From assembly GCA_900299195.1 (NCBI GenBank), contig OMIX01000029.1, positions 1 through 38,310 on the forward strand: a DNA stretch of 38,310 bases. Reading direction: 5' to 3'. The notes under the pieces were generated by a model. The model searched no databases. It worked only from the letters and a program-made list of their open reading frames with translations, and was not told the origin of the DNA. This stretch comes from Deltaproteobacteria bacterium (GTDB lineage: Bacteria; Bdellovibrionota; FAC87; UBA2466). The position numbers and the translations under genes are program-made. The stretch's first letter is position 1, and each line of letters starts with the position of its first letter. Positions 1 to 7,192 of the stretch are shown here, piece by piece.

Positions 1-1932
1 GTGGATGAACTACAAACTTTCCTTCCTAAAATCTATGAAATCAGCACCCCTATTTCCAATGTTATTTTTCGAGAGCTTTCACTTCAACATCTCCCCAATG
101 AACTCTTGGGAGTCCGGTTCTATCGAAAGAATTTAACAGACGCATCATTCACGCTGATTAAAGATTTTAAAAATACCGACCTTTTTCAAAATCGCTCTCT
201 CGCTGATTCCGTTTTGGAACAGATTGATCGAACCGTCCCCCCACAGCTAGAAACTTTCTCATTTGCCGAGGGAACAAAAATCCTAAATCGCTCGATCAAG
301 ACTTCAGGATTTTCCGGTGTCGTCGAGTTACCAGTCATAACTTTTCTAATCTCGGGATCTTTTGTGAATGACAGCTCAAAGTCAGTAGTCATTGTGGTGG
401 ATCTCGTTCAAGATTTTTTAAGAAAGAAACTTTCCCAATCTGAACTGGCTGAAGTTTTTCTCATCTCAAAAAACGGAATGTTAATCAGTCACAGCTCTAC
501 TTCGAAGCTTCTTCAAAACAGTCAGAAGATCTACTCTCATCCCATTGTTGAAAAACTCAAAACTCGTCAACTCCCCAGAGAAAGCCTAGAGCTCAAAATA
601 GGGTCTGAAAACTATCTCTGTAATCTCTCCGAAACTGGATTTGCCGATGTTTATGCCATTTCTCAAATCAAAGAAAGCGAAGCTTTTCAGGCTCTCAAAA
701 CTTTGATGAAAGAGACCCTACTCACAGGCGTTTTTGTATTTAGTATCGCTTTAATCATCAGTATCATTTTCTCAAATAAACTCACCGCGAATATCAAGAA
801 GTTAAAAATGGGTGCCCAATCGATTGGCCGAGGTGATTTCGAGGTCAAATTAAATATCAAGTCCAATGATGAAATTCAAAATGTTGCAGACAGTTTCAAT
901 TGGATGGCCTCTCGAATTAAGCAATTGATCACTGAAACAGTCACTAAAGAACGGATGGAAAAAGAATTAGAAACGGCAAAATTGATACAATCGACCCTCT
1001 TAAGCTCAACTCACATTAACACTGATGCCGCCGAAGTTGAGCCTTTTTATCTTTCGGCTTCCGAGTGCGGAGGGGATATCTGGGATGCTTATCAAACCGG
1101 AACCACCCTCACTGTTCTTGTTGGAGATGCCACAGGACACGGGGCTGCAGCGGCTATTGTGACCGCAGTGGCTAAAAGCTGTTTTATCACTCTAAATTCC
1201 GTTTACAGTGCGACTCCTCTTTCACCCAAGTCATTCTTAGAACAACTAAATCAAGTGATCTATGGGTCTTGTAAAGGTCAACTGCTCATGACGATGTCAG
1301 TGCTTCAAATCGATCTCAGTTCGGGTAAAGCTCTTTTAAGTAATGCCGGGCATGAGGCCCCCTTACTTTTAAAAGCCCCAACTACACCAGAACACAAAAA
1401 CAAATGTGAACCTCTTTTTGTCCGCGGTGAACGGCTTGGCTTTGCTCCAGATTCAAAATTTGAGAATCTAGAAGTTCAGCTTGGAATTGGAGATACTGTT
1501 CTTATTTATACTGATGGAATCTCAGAAGCAGTAAACCTAGAAAAGAAACCGTTTGGCGAGCGAGGTATTAGAAAGCTTTTCAATCGATTAGGCTCCGAAC
1601 CTTTACCAGAGATTAAGACCCAACTTTTTAAAGAATTAAAAGACTTTATGGGTGAAACCGAACAACAAGATGACATCACATTTCTGTTAGTGAAATGGCA
1701 TCATCAGCTTGAATCGCAAAACCCGGCACCAGACTCCCTATATAATAAAGGAGAATCTCAACGCGTTATTTCGACACCCCCCCCCGTACTTCCCCCCACA
1801 GAACAAAAGATTTCACTCAATGAGTTAGCTAAAACTTCCGATTTCAACGAAGAAGAAGTCGATACTCATTATTCCAGGATAGAGGATTTAGAAAACCAGG
1901 ATAACGATTCTTCGGAAGGAGAAGCCGCTTGA
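1..1932 (+). CDS. HAMP-PP2C (RsbU/SpoIIE-like) membrane phosphatase, 5' end possibly cut
   Basis: A sensor phosphatase that would dephosphorylate a STAS-type antagonist in a partner-switching pathway. The frame is open to base 1, where a GTG sits, so the true start and a first membrane helix may lie outside the window. The first ~235 residues look like an extracytoplasmic sensor. One membrane helix lies at about 239-260, then a HAMP domain at 260-312. The PP2C/SpoIIE domain spans about 320-565 and shows metal-binding acidic motifs: ECGGDIWD near 355, GDATGHG near 376, YTDGISE near 503 and QDDITF near 557. The last 80 residues are a Pro/Glu-rich low-complexity tail encoded partly by a run of nine C. 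The stop overlaps the next start by 4 bases (TTGA), implying coupled translation. Family call is firm; the sensed signal is unknown. Confidence 0.88.
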   Translation: MDELQTFLPKIYEISTPISNVIFRELSLQHLPNELLGVRFYRKNLTDASFTLIKDFKNTDLFQNRSLADSVLEQIDRTVPPQLETFSFAEGTKILNRSIKTSGFSGVVELPVITFLISGSFVNDSSKSVVIVVDLVQDFLRKKLSQSELAEVFLISKNGMLISHSSTSKLLQNSQKIYSHPIVEKLKTRQLPRESLELKIGSENYLCNLSETGFADVYAISQIKESEAFQALKTLMKETLLTGVFVFSIALIISIIFSNKLTANIKKLKMGAQSIGRGDFEVKLNIKSNDEIQNVADSFNWMASRIKQLITETVTKERMEKELETAKLIQSTLLSSTHINTDAAEVEPFYLSASECGGDIWDAYQTGTTLTVLVGDATGHGAAAAIVTAVAKSCFITLNSVYSATPLSPKSFLEQLNQVIYGSCKGQLLMTMSVLQIDLSSGKALLSNAGHEAPLLLKAPTTPEHKNKCEPLFVRGERLGFAPDSKFENLEVQLGIGDTVLIYTDGISEAVNLEKKPFGERGIRKLFNRLGSEPLPEIKTQLFKELKDFMGETEQQDDITFLLVKWHHQLESQNPAPDSLYNKGESQRVISTPPPVLPPTEQKISLNELAKTSDFNEEEVDTHYSRIEDLENQDNDSSEGEAA

Positions 1933-2663
1933 CTCTTCCTAAACCTAAAAACATTTTAACTCATTCCTCAGCAGTAGGGCTTTTCGACAAAAAAGAGGCT
2001 GCAGAATTTATTGTGGAAGGCTGCCGTCATGTCCACTCCTCAATTTTAGGACAAAAAGATCCCCTGGTGAAAACGACATACCAATCTCTAGAAGAAACCA
2101 AAGTTTTTACTTACTCTTGGGAATCAACTGAAAAAAAGAAACAACTTTTTCTTCGAAGCAGCTCCCAGAGGAAAGAAATATTAAATGAGCTTTTAAGTCA
2201 TTTAGAGGTCAAGCCCCAATCTTCCCTAGGAGATCGGGTAGGCACGGCTTTTGAAGAACTTCTTACGAACAGTATTTTTCACTCTTACCTAGACACGAAC
2301 AAGCTTGAGAAATATCCGCGAAATCAAGTAGCCCATCTAGATTCCTCAGAGCACATTGCAATTGAGTTTTGCCGGTCTAACCAGGGTGTGTTTGTTTCTG
2401 TGAGAGATTATGGTCAGGGATTGAAGTTTTCAAGTATTCAGTCCTCTTTTAAACGTTGTTACAGCCAACGAGATGAGTCTCAAGTTGAAAAAAAACTGGG
2501 AGGGGCTGGATTGGGTATGTTTGTTATTTTTGAATTAGCTACCCATTTGAAAATTGTCACTTTTCCTGGGAAGGGAACTTTGACGAATTGTTGGTTTGCG
2601 CCAGCTTCTGCATTTGATCCCAATCATTTTTCTTTTAATTTTTTTGAAGGAGATAAACCATGA
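1929..2663 (+). CDS. RsbW-like GHKL ATPase (serine kinase/anti-sigma type)
   Basis: A 244-residue protein with a histidine-kinase-like ATPase fold of the RsbW/SpoIIAB type, which in known partner switches phosphorylates a STAS protein or binds a target. The N-box is FEELLTNSIFHSY near 107-120, the G1 box is VRDYGQG near 156, and the G2 box is GGAGLGMFVIFE near 193. About 75 N-terminal residues precede the ATPase core, more than in a minimal RsbW. The start is TTG, chosen because the AGGAG at 1917-1921 sits correctly upstream and TTGA overlaps the stop of the phosphatase gene. Its own stop overlaps the STAS gene start (ATGA). Order and overlaps strongly suggest the three proteins act together. 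Whether it is a true kinase cannot be told from sequence. Confidence 0.85.
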   Translation: MTLPKPKNILTHSSAVGLFDKKEAAEFIVEGCRHVHSSILGQKDPLVKTTYQSLEETKVFTYSWESTEKKKQLFLRSSSQRKEILNELLSHLEVKPQSSLGDRVGTAFEELLTNSIFHSYLDTNKLEKYPRNQVAHLDSSEHIAIEFCRSNQGVFVSVRDYGQGLKFSSIQSSFKRCYSQRDESQVEKKLGGAGLGMFVIFELATHLKIVTFPGKGTLTNCWFAPASAFDPNHFSFNFFEGDKP

Positions 2664-3145
2664 ATACGGCTGAATTACTTAATGATAATTTTAGATTCGA
2701 AATTTCCGAAAGTTCCAATAAATACCATATTAAGCTCATTGGGATCATCGATGAAAATGCTGATTTATCTTCTTTGGTGAGTTGCAAAAACAAACCCATA
2801 GTCTTCAATTTCAAAGAAGTTTCATCCGTTAATTCCTGTGGAATCCGAACCTGGGTCAATTTTATGAAGGAATTAAATAATAGCTCTATTGAGTTCGTCG
2901 ACTGCCCTCCCACTATAGTTCGACAAATGAATATGGTTCCTAGTTTTTTAGGTAAAGCTAATGTCATTTCGGTTTATGTTCCTTATGTATGCGATGCTTG
3001 TGAACACGAACATCAGGAACTTACACAAATAAAAGATTATAAATCTGGGACTCCAGTAGCTGAGAGTTTAAAATGTCCCAACTGTTCTTCCGAAGAAATG
3101 GAGATAGACGGCAATGTCAAACAATACTTTGCGTTTGTTAAATAA
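2660..3145 (+). CDS. STAS-domain protein with C-terminal Cys4 zinc ribbon
   Basis: A 161-residue protein. Residues 1 to about 100 resemble a STAS (SpoIIAA-like) antagonist domain, with the signature loop VNSCGIRTWVNF at 57-68. In SpoIIAA the residue just before this Gly is the phosphorylated Ser; here it is Cys60, with Ser59 next to it. After the STAS core are two CxxC pairs, C110/C113 and C139/C142, which look like a zinc ribbon. The ATG overlaps the upstream stop by 4 bases and has AGGAG at 2648-2652. The 3' end overlaps the diguanylate cyclase start by 32 bases. The context (phosphatase, GHKL ATPase, STAS) supports a partner-switching role; the ribbon and the Cys substitution are unusual. 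It could alternatively be a non-phosphorylatable scaffold. Confidence 0.8.
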   Translation: MNTAELLNDNFRFEISESSNKYHIKLIGIIDENADLSSLVSCKNKPIVFNFKEVSSVNSCGIRTWVNFMKELNNSSIEFVDCPPTIVRQMNMVPSFLGKANVISVYVPYVCDACEHEHQELTQIKDYKSGTPVAESLKCPNCSSEEMEIDGNVKQYFAFVK

Positions 3146-4160
3146 CCCCTCTCATATTTCCTCAGATGAACTAAAAGCGGATTTACTTCAATGGGGAGAA
3201 AATCATTCTTCTTTGCTCAAAATCTTATTGGATTCCTACTGTATCGTAGATCTCCAAGGGAATATTGTTGCATGCAATATTGCTTTTGAGACATTAGTCG
3301 AACAATCTCAACGAAAAATTTTAAAAACTCCCCAATTCAATCACTTTTTAATCACTGAAACCACCCCCGAAAAATGGGAAAGCGTTTTTACCAGCGGAGA
3401 AAATTGGTATCGAGATGATGAAGTCTCCGCATCGATAAAAAGTAAATCCCAGGCGGAACCCAAACAAAAAAAACTGATTCTTGCTGCTATTCCCATTTTT
3501 TCTGGAACCCCAAGCCGGTTAGGCACTCTGGTTACCATTCGAGACGTGACAGATGAGTCTAATGTTCAGAACGAAAGAATTCAGAGTATCAACAAATCCA
3601 ATACCGATGGATTAACTCAACTGTGCAATAAAGTTTTTACTGAGGGTTGGCTAGTTAAGCAAATTGAATTAGCCCATAGAAATCCGAGTCCTATTTCTAT
3701 TTTGATGTCGGATGTCGACCACTTCAAAAAAGTTAATGATACTTACGGACATCAGGCGGGTGACTTTGTTTTACAAACCGTAGCTCGTTTGCTTCAGGAG
3801 GACATTCGAAAAGGAGATGTAGCCGGCAGATTCGGCGGAGAAGAGTTCATTGTAGTAATGAGCAACACCCCCTTGGAAGGCGCTTGGGTAGTGGCTGAAA
3901 GATTCAGAGAGAAACTTAAAAACCTTCGAGTTGAGTTTCAAGGAAAGGTGATTCCGCTGACCATTAGTATCGGAACCTCAACTTTATCGGAATTCAAATC
4001 GGTGGCGAACAGGAGTAGCGAAGAGATAAGCAAAATGTTGATAGCACAATGCGATCAGGCTCTCTATCATGCAAAACATACGGGTAGAAACCGTACATGC
4101 CAATTTGAAACTCTACCCGCAGAAAAAAAGACTGATCCTAAAGAATCAAAGGAATCTTAA
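3114..4160 (+). CDS. PAS-GGDEF diguanylate cyclase
   Basis: Makes the second messenger cyclic-di-GMP from two GTP. A PAS-like sensor region covers about residues 25-145 (LDSYCIVDLQGNIVACN near the start). The GGDEF domain spans about 160-330, with DVDHFKKVNDTYGH for metal and substrate binding and an intact GGEEF at 241-245. An RKGD at 232-235 lies exactly five residues before GGEEF, matching the RxxD inhibitory site, so product feedback is likely. No membrane helix or signal peptide is visible, so it should be cytoplasmic. The ATG lies inside the STAS gene with GGAG at 3100-3103 upstream. The last codons overlap a minus-strand terminator stem. This appears to be the last gene and possible output of the partner-switch operon. 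Confidence 0.92.
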   Translation: MSNNTLRLLNNPSHISSDELKADLLQWGENHSSLLKILLDSYCIVDLQGNIVACNIAFETLVEQSQRKILKTPQFNHFLITETTPEKWESVFTSGENWYRDDEVSASIKSKSQAEPKQKKLILAAIPIFSGTPSRLGTLVTIRDVTDESNVQNERIQSINKSNTDGLTQLCNKVFTEGWLVKQIELAHRNPSPISILMSDVDHFKKVNDTYGHQAGDFVLQTVARLLQEDIRKGDVAGRFGGEEFIVVMSNTPLEGAWVVAERFREKLKNLRVEFQGKVIPLTISIGTSTLSEFKSVANRSSEEISKMLIAQCDQALYHAKHTGRNRTCQFETLPAEKKTDPKESKES

Positions 4161-4171
4161 GAATCAGTCTT
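4123..4171 (-). terminator. Rho-independent terminator for the Cys4 small-protein gene
   Basis: Arms 4128-4143 and 4156-4171 form a 16-base stem with two mismatches around a 12-base loop. Read on the minus strand it is followed by seven U (A tract at 4123-4129). It lies inside the end of the diguanylate cyclase coding sequence. Confidence 0.75.
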
Positions 4172-4188
4172 ATCTTCAAATCGAAAAT

Positions 4189-4341
4189 TTATTTCTGGGA
4201 GAGGATCTTATAGACCCCTGTTCCACAAACGGAACATGCCCCTTTCATCGCGGGCCTTCCATTTTTCATTTTTACTTCCTGACAATCTTTCATGGTTGTC
4301 TTTTTACGACACTTAACACAATAAGCTGTTTCCTCTGCCAT
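4189..4341 (-). CDS. Small Cys4 protein, DUF5679-like
   Basis: A 50-residue protein beginning MAEETAYCVKCRKK, with paired CxxC motifs (CVKC and CSVC) separated by a short basic stretch (KMKNGRPAMKG). This matches my memory of the DUF5679 family of small putative zinc-binding proteins, whose function is unknown. The start at 4341 is preferred over the longer frame from 4386 because AGGGAG lies just upstream of it and the family begins near here. A terminator follows directly. It is transcribed against the 3' end of the diguanylate cyclase operon. The tail-specific protease gene lies 126 bases upstream on the same strand, but a separate promoter is plausible. Confidence 0.8.
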   Translation of the reverse strand: MAEETAYCVKCRKKTTMKDCQEVKMKNGRPAMKGACSVCGTGVYKILSQK

Positions 4342-4373
4342 GCTGCTAGTCTCCCTTCTAGTTGTTACATAAA

Positions 4374-4402
4374 ATTGTAATGACATTCAGTGCCTATGAC
4401 TA
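4374..4402 (-). promoter_or_regulatory. Candidate sigma-70 promoter of the Cys4 small-protein gene
   Basis: On the minus strand, -35 TAGTCA (4402-4397) and -10 TACAAT (4379-4374) are spaced by 17 bases and would give a leader of about 25-30 bases. The -35 lies in the loop and stem of the plus-strand terminator, so the two signals share bases. Matches are 4 of 6 and 5 of 6. Confidence 0.45.
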
Positions 4403-4414
4403 GGCTATTTTTTT
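4392..4414 (+). terminator. Rho-independent terminator of the signalling operon
   Basis: GCCTA (4392-4396), loop TGAC, TAGGC (4401-4405), then TATTTTTTT. It is a short but well-formed hairpin with a T run, 230 bases downstream of the diguanylate cyclase stop and beyond the whole antisense small gene. Confidence 0.75.
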
Positions 4415-4467
4415 AAAAACAGAAAACTAGTATGACTCAGCACAACATGATTGTTTCCAATAATGAT

Positions 4468-6396
4468 TTAAAAGGAATCGAGATGAGCTAGGTCAGACAC
4501 AATGGCAATAGCTTCCTCAAGATCCTTGTCTTCAACCAAGCCAGTTGAGGTTTCCATTCGTTCTTTGCTCTTACCTCTAAGAAATTCGATCTGATCTTGA
4601 TGCTTAAGTTCACTCAACTGAAGTTCAGATTTTAATTCTACATCGACTATAGGTAAAATTTCATGAGCCAAAGATTTCTGATTCACTTGTGGTAGTTTAT
4701 CATTCAAAACGATGTCGGTAGAAACCCCACCATTCGCAGGAGTATGACCCAACGGAGAATAAAACACACTGGTAGTTAATTTGATCACGCCAGTCCCCAA
4801 TACTCCTTCTTCGGAAGCGAATAGAAAAGGATCTTCCAATTGAAACAATCGTTGAACCGTTCCTTTTCCATAAGTTCTGGAGCTTCCAACAACGATAGCT
4901 CTTTGATAATCTTTAAGAGCACCCGTCAAAACTTCGGCCGCGCTGGCACTGCTCTCATCCACAAGTACCACCAAGGGACGATGATAAACAGTTTGATTTG
5001 AGGATGGGTTTTTCAAGACTCGAGTTTTCCCCTCCTCTAAGACTCCAACGATGGGTTTATTTCCCACAAAAAAAGCCCCTAAAGAAACTGCCTCTTCTAA
5101 ATATCCGCCGGGATTTCCACGAAGATCTAAAACCATTCCAGTATGGTCGGTTTCTGTTAACAAGGCCTCTCTCACTCGATGTTGAAAATCTTCCGAAACA
5201 CTTTTTTCTTCCGTGCCCGTTTCAATCCCACCACGACCATAAAAAGCGGGGACAGCCACTACAGCCACTTTAGAACTTTTTTGGGGGTCAGTTTTGGGAG
5301 ACTTCCAAGCAAAGCTGACTTTACTTTCCTCAAGTTCAAATGGGGTTCTTTCCAAAACTAATTCGATAAATTTCTCCTGAACCTCAGAGTGGTTACAATT
5401 TAACCCCAATTTAACCGAGGAACTCTCAGGCCCTTTCAACAGTTTTTTTGCCTCATCAAAAGAGATCGAACCTAAAATGACATCATCAATTTTTTCAATC
5501 GTATCCCCAGCATGAATTTTTTGAGATCTTTGAGCTGACGAATTCTCAATGACCTTTTCAACTAAAAAACCCTTGGGGACTTTTTGTAATTTAAGTCCCA
5601 AACCCGATGCAGAACCTTTGAGTTCTTCATAAAAGTCTTCAAACTCCACAGGTGAAAAATAAGTGGAGTAAGAATCTAATCCCCCAAGAAGAGCTTTAGC
5701 CAAAAGATTTCTCGACTCGGGTCCTGTCTCAAAATATTTCTGTTCAAGTCTATCTTTTAAAAATAGCTTTTTTTTCTCCTGATAGGCTTTCAAAAGTGGG
5801 TTATCGGCCTCGGCTAGAAGAGAGTTAAATTCAAAAACCCACCTCTGCTCCAACTCGCGCTCAGAGGCCGCAAAAGTGGAATACTGGGAAATCTTTTCTC
5901 TTTTTAACTTTCGAGGTTCTTTATACTTTTTTAACCATAAAGCTATTCTTTGTTGAGATTTAGGATATCTGTTTTCAAGCCATTGTTGCCAAGGTTCACA
6001 ATCTGCTTTTTGGGTCAGTCGATTCCACTTTAATTGAGTCATCGCTTTCAATTGTTCCAATTCAGAGGCCGTGATTAACATCCGATTGGGGTCCAACTTG
6101 TCTGCAAAGATTTCTGCCACTCGGCTGGCTTGCTTAAAGCTAAAAAGGTCGGTTTGTCCAAGTCCACCATATTTTTTTCTGCCCCATTCAGCCAATTTCA
6201 GCACTTGTTCGCAGGAAAGCTCAGGCTTAAGAATAGGGTGTCCAAAAGGAAGACCGGTAACTTCTACTGGATAAGGCTTTGGGGCTAGACAAAAAACCAT
6301 TGAAATCAGGAGCCCCACAAAAAGAAGTCCCAGCCTATTCTTCACAATTAATTTTTTGAAAGACCCGACAAAGTGTCGATTCAATTCACACCTCAT
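4468..6396 (-). CDS. Tail-specific (C-terminal processing) protease, S41 family
   Basis: A periplasmic serine protease that degrades proteins from their C-terminus, as Prc/CtpA do. It has an N-terminal membrane/signal segment at about 19-37 (RLGLLFVGLLISMVFCLA). A helical N-terminal domain follows, then a PDZ domain at about 253-335 (SGLGLKL, AGDTIEKIDD) and the S41 catalytic domain. The catalytic Ser is Ser485 in DESSASAAE and the general-base Lys is Lys511 in YGKGTVQ, a 26-residue spacing like that of E. coli Prc. LDLRGNPGGYLEEA and GVIKLTTSVFYSP are also typical. At 642 residues it is close to Prc length (~680). The ribosome site is weak, so the exact start is uncertain by a few codons. 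It faces away from the pilus operon. Confidence 0.92.
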   Translation of the reverse strand: MRCELNRHFVGSFKKLIVKNRLGLLFVGLLISMVFCLAPKPYPVEVTGLPFGHPILKPELSCEQVLKLAEWGRKKYGGLGQTDLFSFKQASRVAEIFADKLDPNRMLITASELEQLKAMTQLKWNRLTQKADCEPWQQWLENRYPKSQQRIALWLKKYKEPRKLKREKISQYSTFAASERELEQRWVFEFNSLLAEADNPLLKAYQEKKKLFLKDRLEQKYFETGPESRNLLAKALLGGLDSYSTYFSPVEFEDFYEELKGSASGLGLKLQKVPKGFLVEKVIENSSAQRSQKIHAGDTIEKIDDVILGSISFDEAKKLLKGPESSSVKLGLNCNHSEVQEKFIELVLERTPFELEESKVSFAWKSPKTDPQKSSKVAVVAVPAFYGRGGIETGTEEKSVSEDFQHRVREALLTETDHTGMVLDLRGNPGGYLEEAVSLGAFFVGNKPIVGVLEEGKTRVLKNPSSNQTVYHRPLVVLVDESSASAAEVLTGALKDYQRAIVVGSSRTYGKGTVQRLFQLEDPFLFASEEGVLGTGVIKLTTSVFYSPLGHTPANGGVSTDIVLNDKLPQVNQKSLAHEILPIVDVELKSELQLSELKHQDQIEFLRGKSKERMETSTGLVEDKDLEEAIAIVSDLAHLDSF

Positions 6397-6570
6397 GAGC
6401 GATTGAAACCTTAGATTCGAAATGAATAACGCAGTGTAACATAAGTTGACAGTGAAAATCAGTTGCCTTTTTAGGGCTTACCTAATTTGTCACTTTATGT
6501 GTCAAAAAGTTCGACAACTGTCCATGAAAAACCTCAATAAAAAGCCAATTATTTCCGAAAAGTAGAGCAG

Positions 6571-6590
6571 AAAGTGTACAAAGTGTGTAC
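6571..6590. repeat. Tandem AAAGTGTAC / AAAGTGTGTAC element, possible operator
   Basis: Two near-identical units, 6571-6579 and 6580-6590, lie directly adjacent and end about 43 bases before the pilin -35. Together they also contain two GTAC tetramers seven bases apart. The position suits an activator site, but this is pattern-based only. Confidence 0.3.
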
Positions 6591-6633
6591 GAGTAAAAAT
6601 GTTTATTTTCAACAACTTACAATATGACGCATT

Positions 6634-6662
6634 TTGACATAATTTGAGAGGGTTGGTATGAT
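6634..6662 (+). promoter_or_regulatory. Near-consensus sigma-70 promoter of the Flp/Tad operon
   Basis: TTGACA at 6634-6639, a 17-base spacer, and TATGAT at 6657-6662 (12-base consensus with one mismatch). Transcription should begin near 6669, giving a leader of about 50 bases that ends in AAGGAG before the pilin ATG. This is the strongest promoter I see in the window and fits high pilin expression. Confidence 0.8.
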
Positions 6663-6721
6663 TTCAATATCGGAACGTTGCTCCAAACAAAACTTATGAC
6701 AACTAGGCAAGGAGAAACACC

Positions 6722-6907
6722 ATGTTGAAAAAATTCCTAAAAGAAGAGGAAGGGCAATCAACCGTAGAGTACCTACTCATCATCGCAGTGGTGGTGACCG
6801 TAGTGACCGCTATGGGATCTAAAATTAAACCTGCTATTGAAAAGCTCACCGAAAACGTTTTCGGTCGCATCAATAAGCAAGTTGGAACATTGATGGGAAG
6901 TCCTTAA
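6722..6907 (+). CDS. flp: Flp-type (type IVb) major prepilin
   Basis: A 61-residue prepilin for the Tad pilus. After a short acidic/basic leader (MLKKFLKEEEG) comes the class III cleavage motif G|QSTVEY, with Glu at mature position 5, then a hydrophobic helix (LLIIAVVVTVVTAMG). The short C-terminal half has no disulfide. Its size matches Flp pilins. It is first in the operon behind a strong promoter and a good AAGGAG site, as expected for the major subunit. A 10-bp stem-loop covers its last codons and stop. Cleavage by the peptidase encoded at 7193 is expected. Confidence in the family is high. Confidence 0.93.
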   Translation: MLKKFLKEEEGQSTVEYLLIIAVVVTVVTAMGSKIKPAIEKLTENVFGRINKQVGTLMGSP

Positions 6908-6920
6908 TTAGGGCTTCTCC
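6895..6920 (+). other. Intercistronic stem-loop at the major pilin stop
   Basis: GGGAAGTCCT (6895-6904) pairs with AGGGCTTCTCC (6910-6920) around a 5-base loop, with one bulged T and one G-U pair. The pilin stop lies in the loop. No T run follows, so it is more likely an mRNA-stabilising or processing hairpin than a full terminator. Confidence 0.6.
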
Positions 6921-6944
6921 AATCAAGTCCAAATTAAAAACTTT

Positions 6945-7151
6945 ATGAGGAACGTTCAGTTAAAAGTTTTTATGAGAAATAAGCGCGGCCAAAGCACCGT
7001 CGAGTATGTCTTGATGCTGGCTATGGGCGCACTTTTTTCACTTCAGATCACATCCTTTTTTAATAACGTTTTTAAAGAAGGATTACAGGGTCTGGAGAAA
7101 AATATTGCTCAAGAAATGGCCACAGGCCAGGGGTTCGGCAACAGTAACTGA
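6945..7151 (+). CDS. Second Flp-type prepilin
   Basis: A 68-residue prepilin with the same RG|QSTVEY cleavage motif as the first pilin, followed by a less hydrophobic helix (MLAMGALFSLQITSFF) and a longer polar C-terminus ending in a Gly/Asn-rich tail. The start is uncertain. The ATG at 6945 gives a 15-residue leader but has no visible ribosome site. The ATG at 6972 gives the short leader MRNKRG and also lacks one. It sits 37 bases after the major pilin, beyond the stem-loop, so it is probably made in smaller amounts. It may be a minor or alternative pilin subunit. Confidence 0.85.
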   Translation: MRNVQLKVFMRNKRGQSTVEYVLMLAMGALFSLQITSFFNNVFKEGLQGLEKNIAQEMATGQGFGNSN

Positions 7152-7192
7152 ACCTGCTTTCTGCCCTTTCGTGAACTTTTAAGGGGGACGTT

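Larger units (their letters stand above)
6397..6721. other. Divergent regulatory region, 325 bases without a gene
   Basis: This stretch separates the leftward protease gene from the rightward pilin operon and carries the controls of both. Visible elements are the strong pilin promoter at 6634-6662, a repeated AAAGTG(TG)TAC element at 6571-6590 and a good AAGGAG ribosome site just before the first pilin. No convincing promoter for the protease gene and no small open frame stand out. Confidence 0.7.

Noticed and set aside
4069-4380. 103-codon plus-strand open frame after the cyclase
   Set aside because: It overlaps the cyclase end and is antisense to the Cys4 gene, which has a ribosome site, family resemblance and its own terminator.
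7164-7187. CCCTT/AAGGG pairing over the prepilin peptidase ribosome site
   Set aside because: Only five base pairs with a 12-base loop; mentioned with the gene but too weak for a separate regulatory call.
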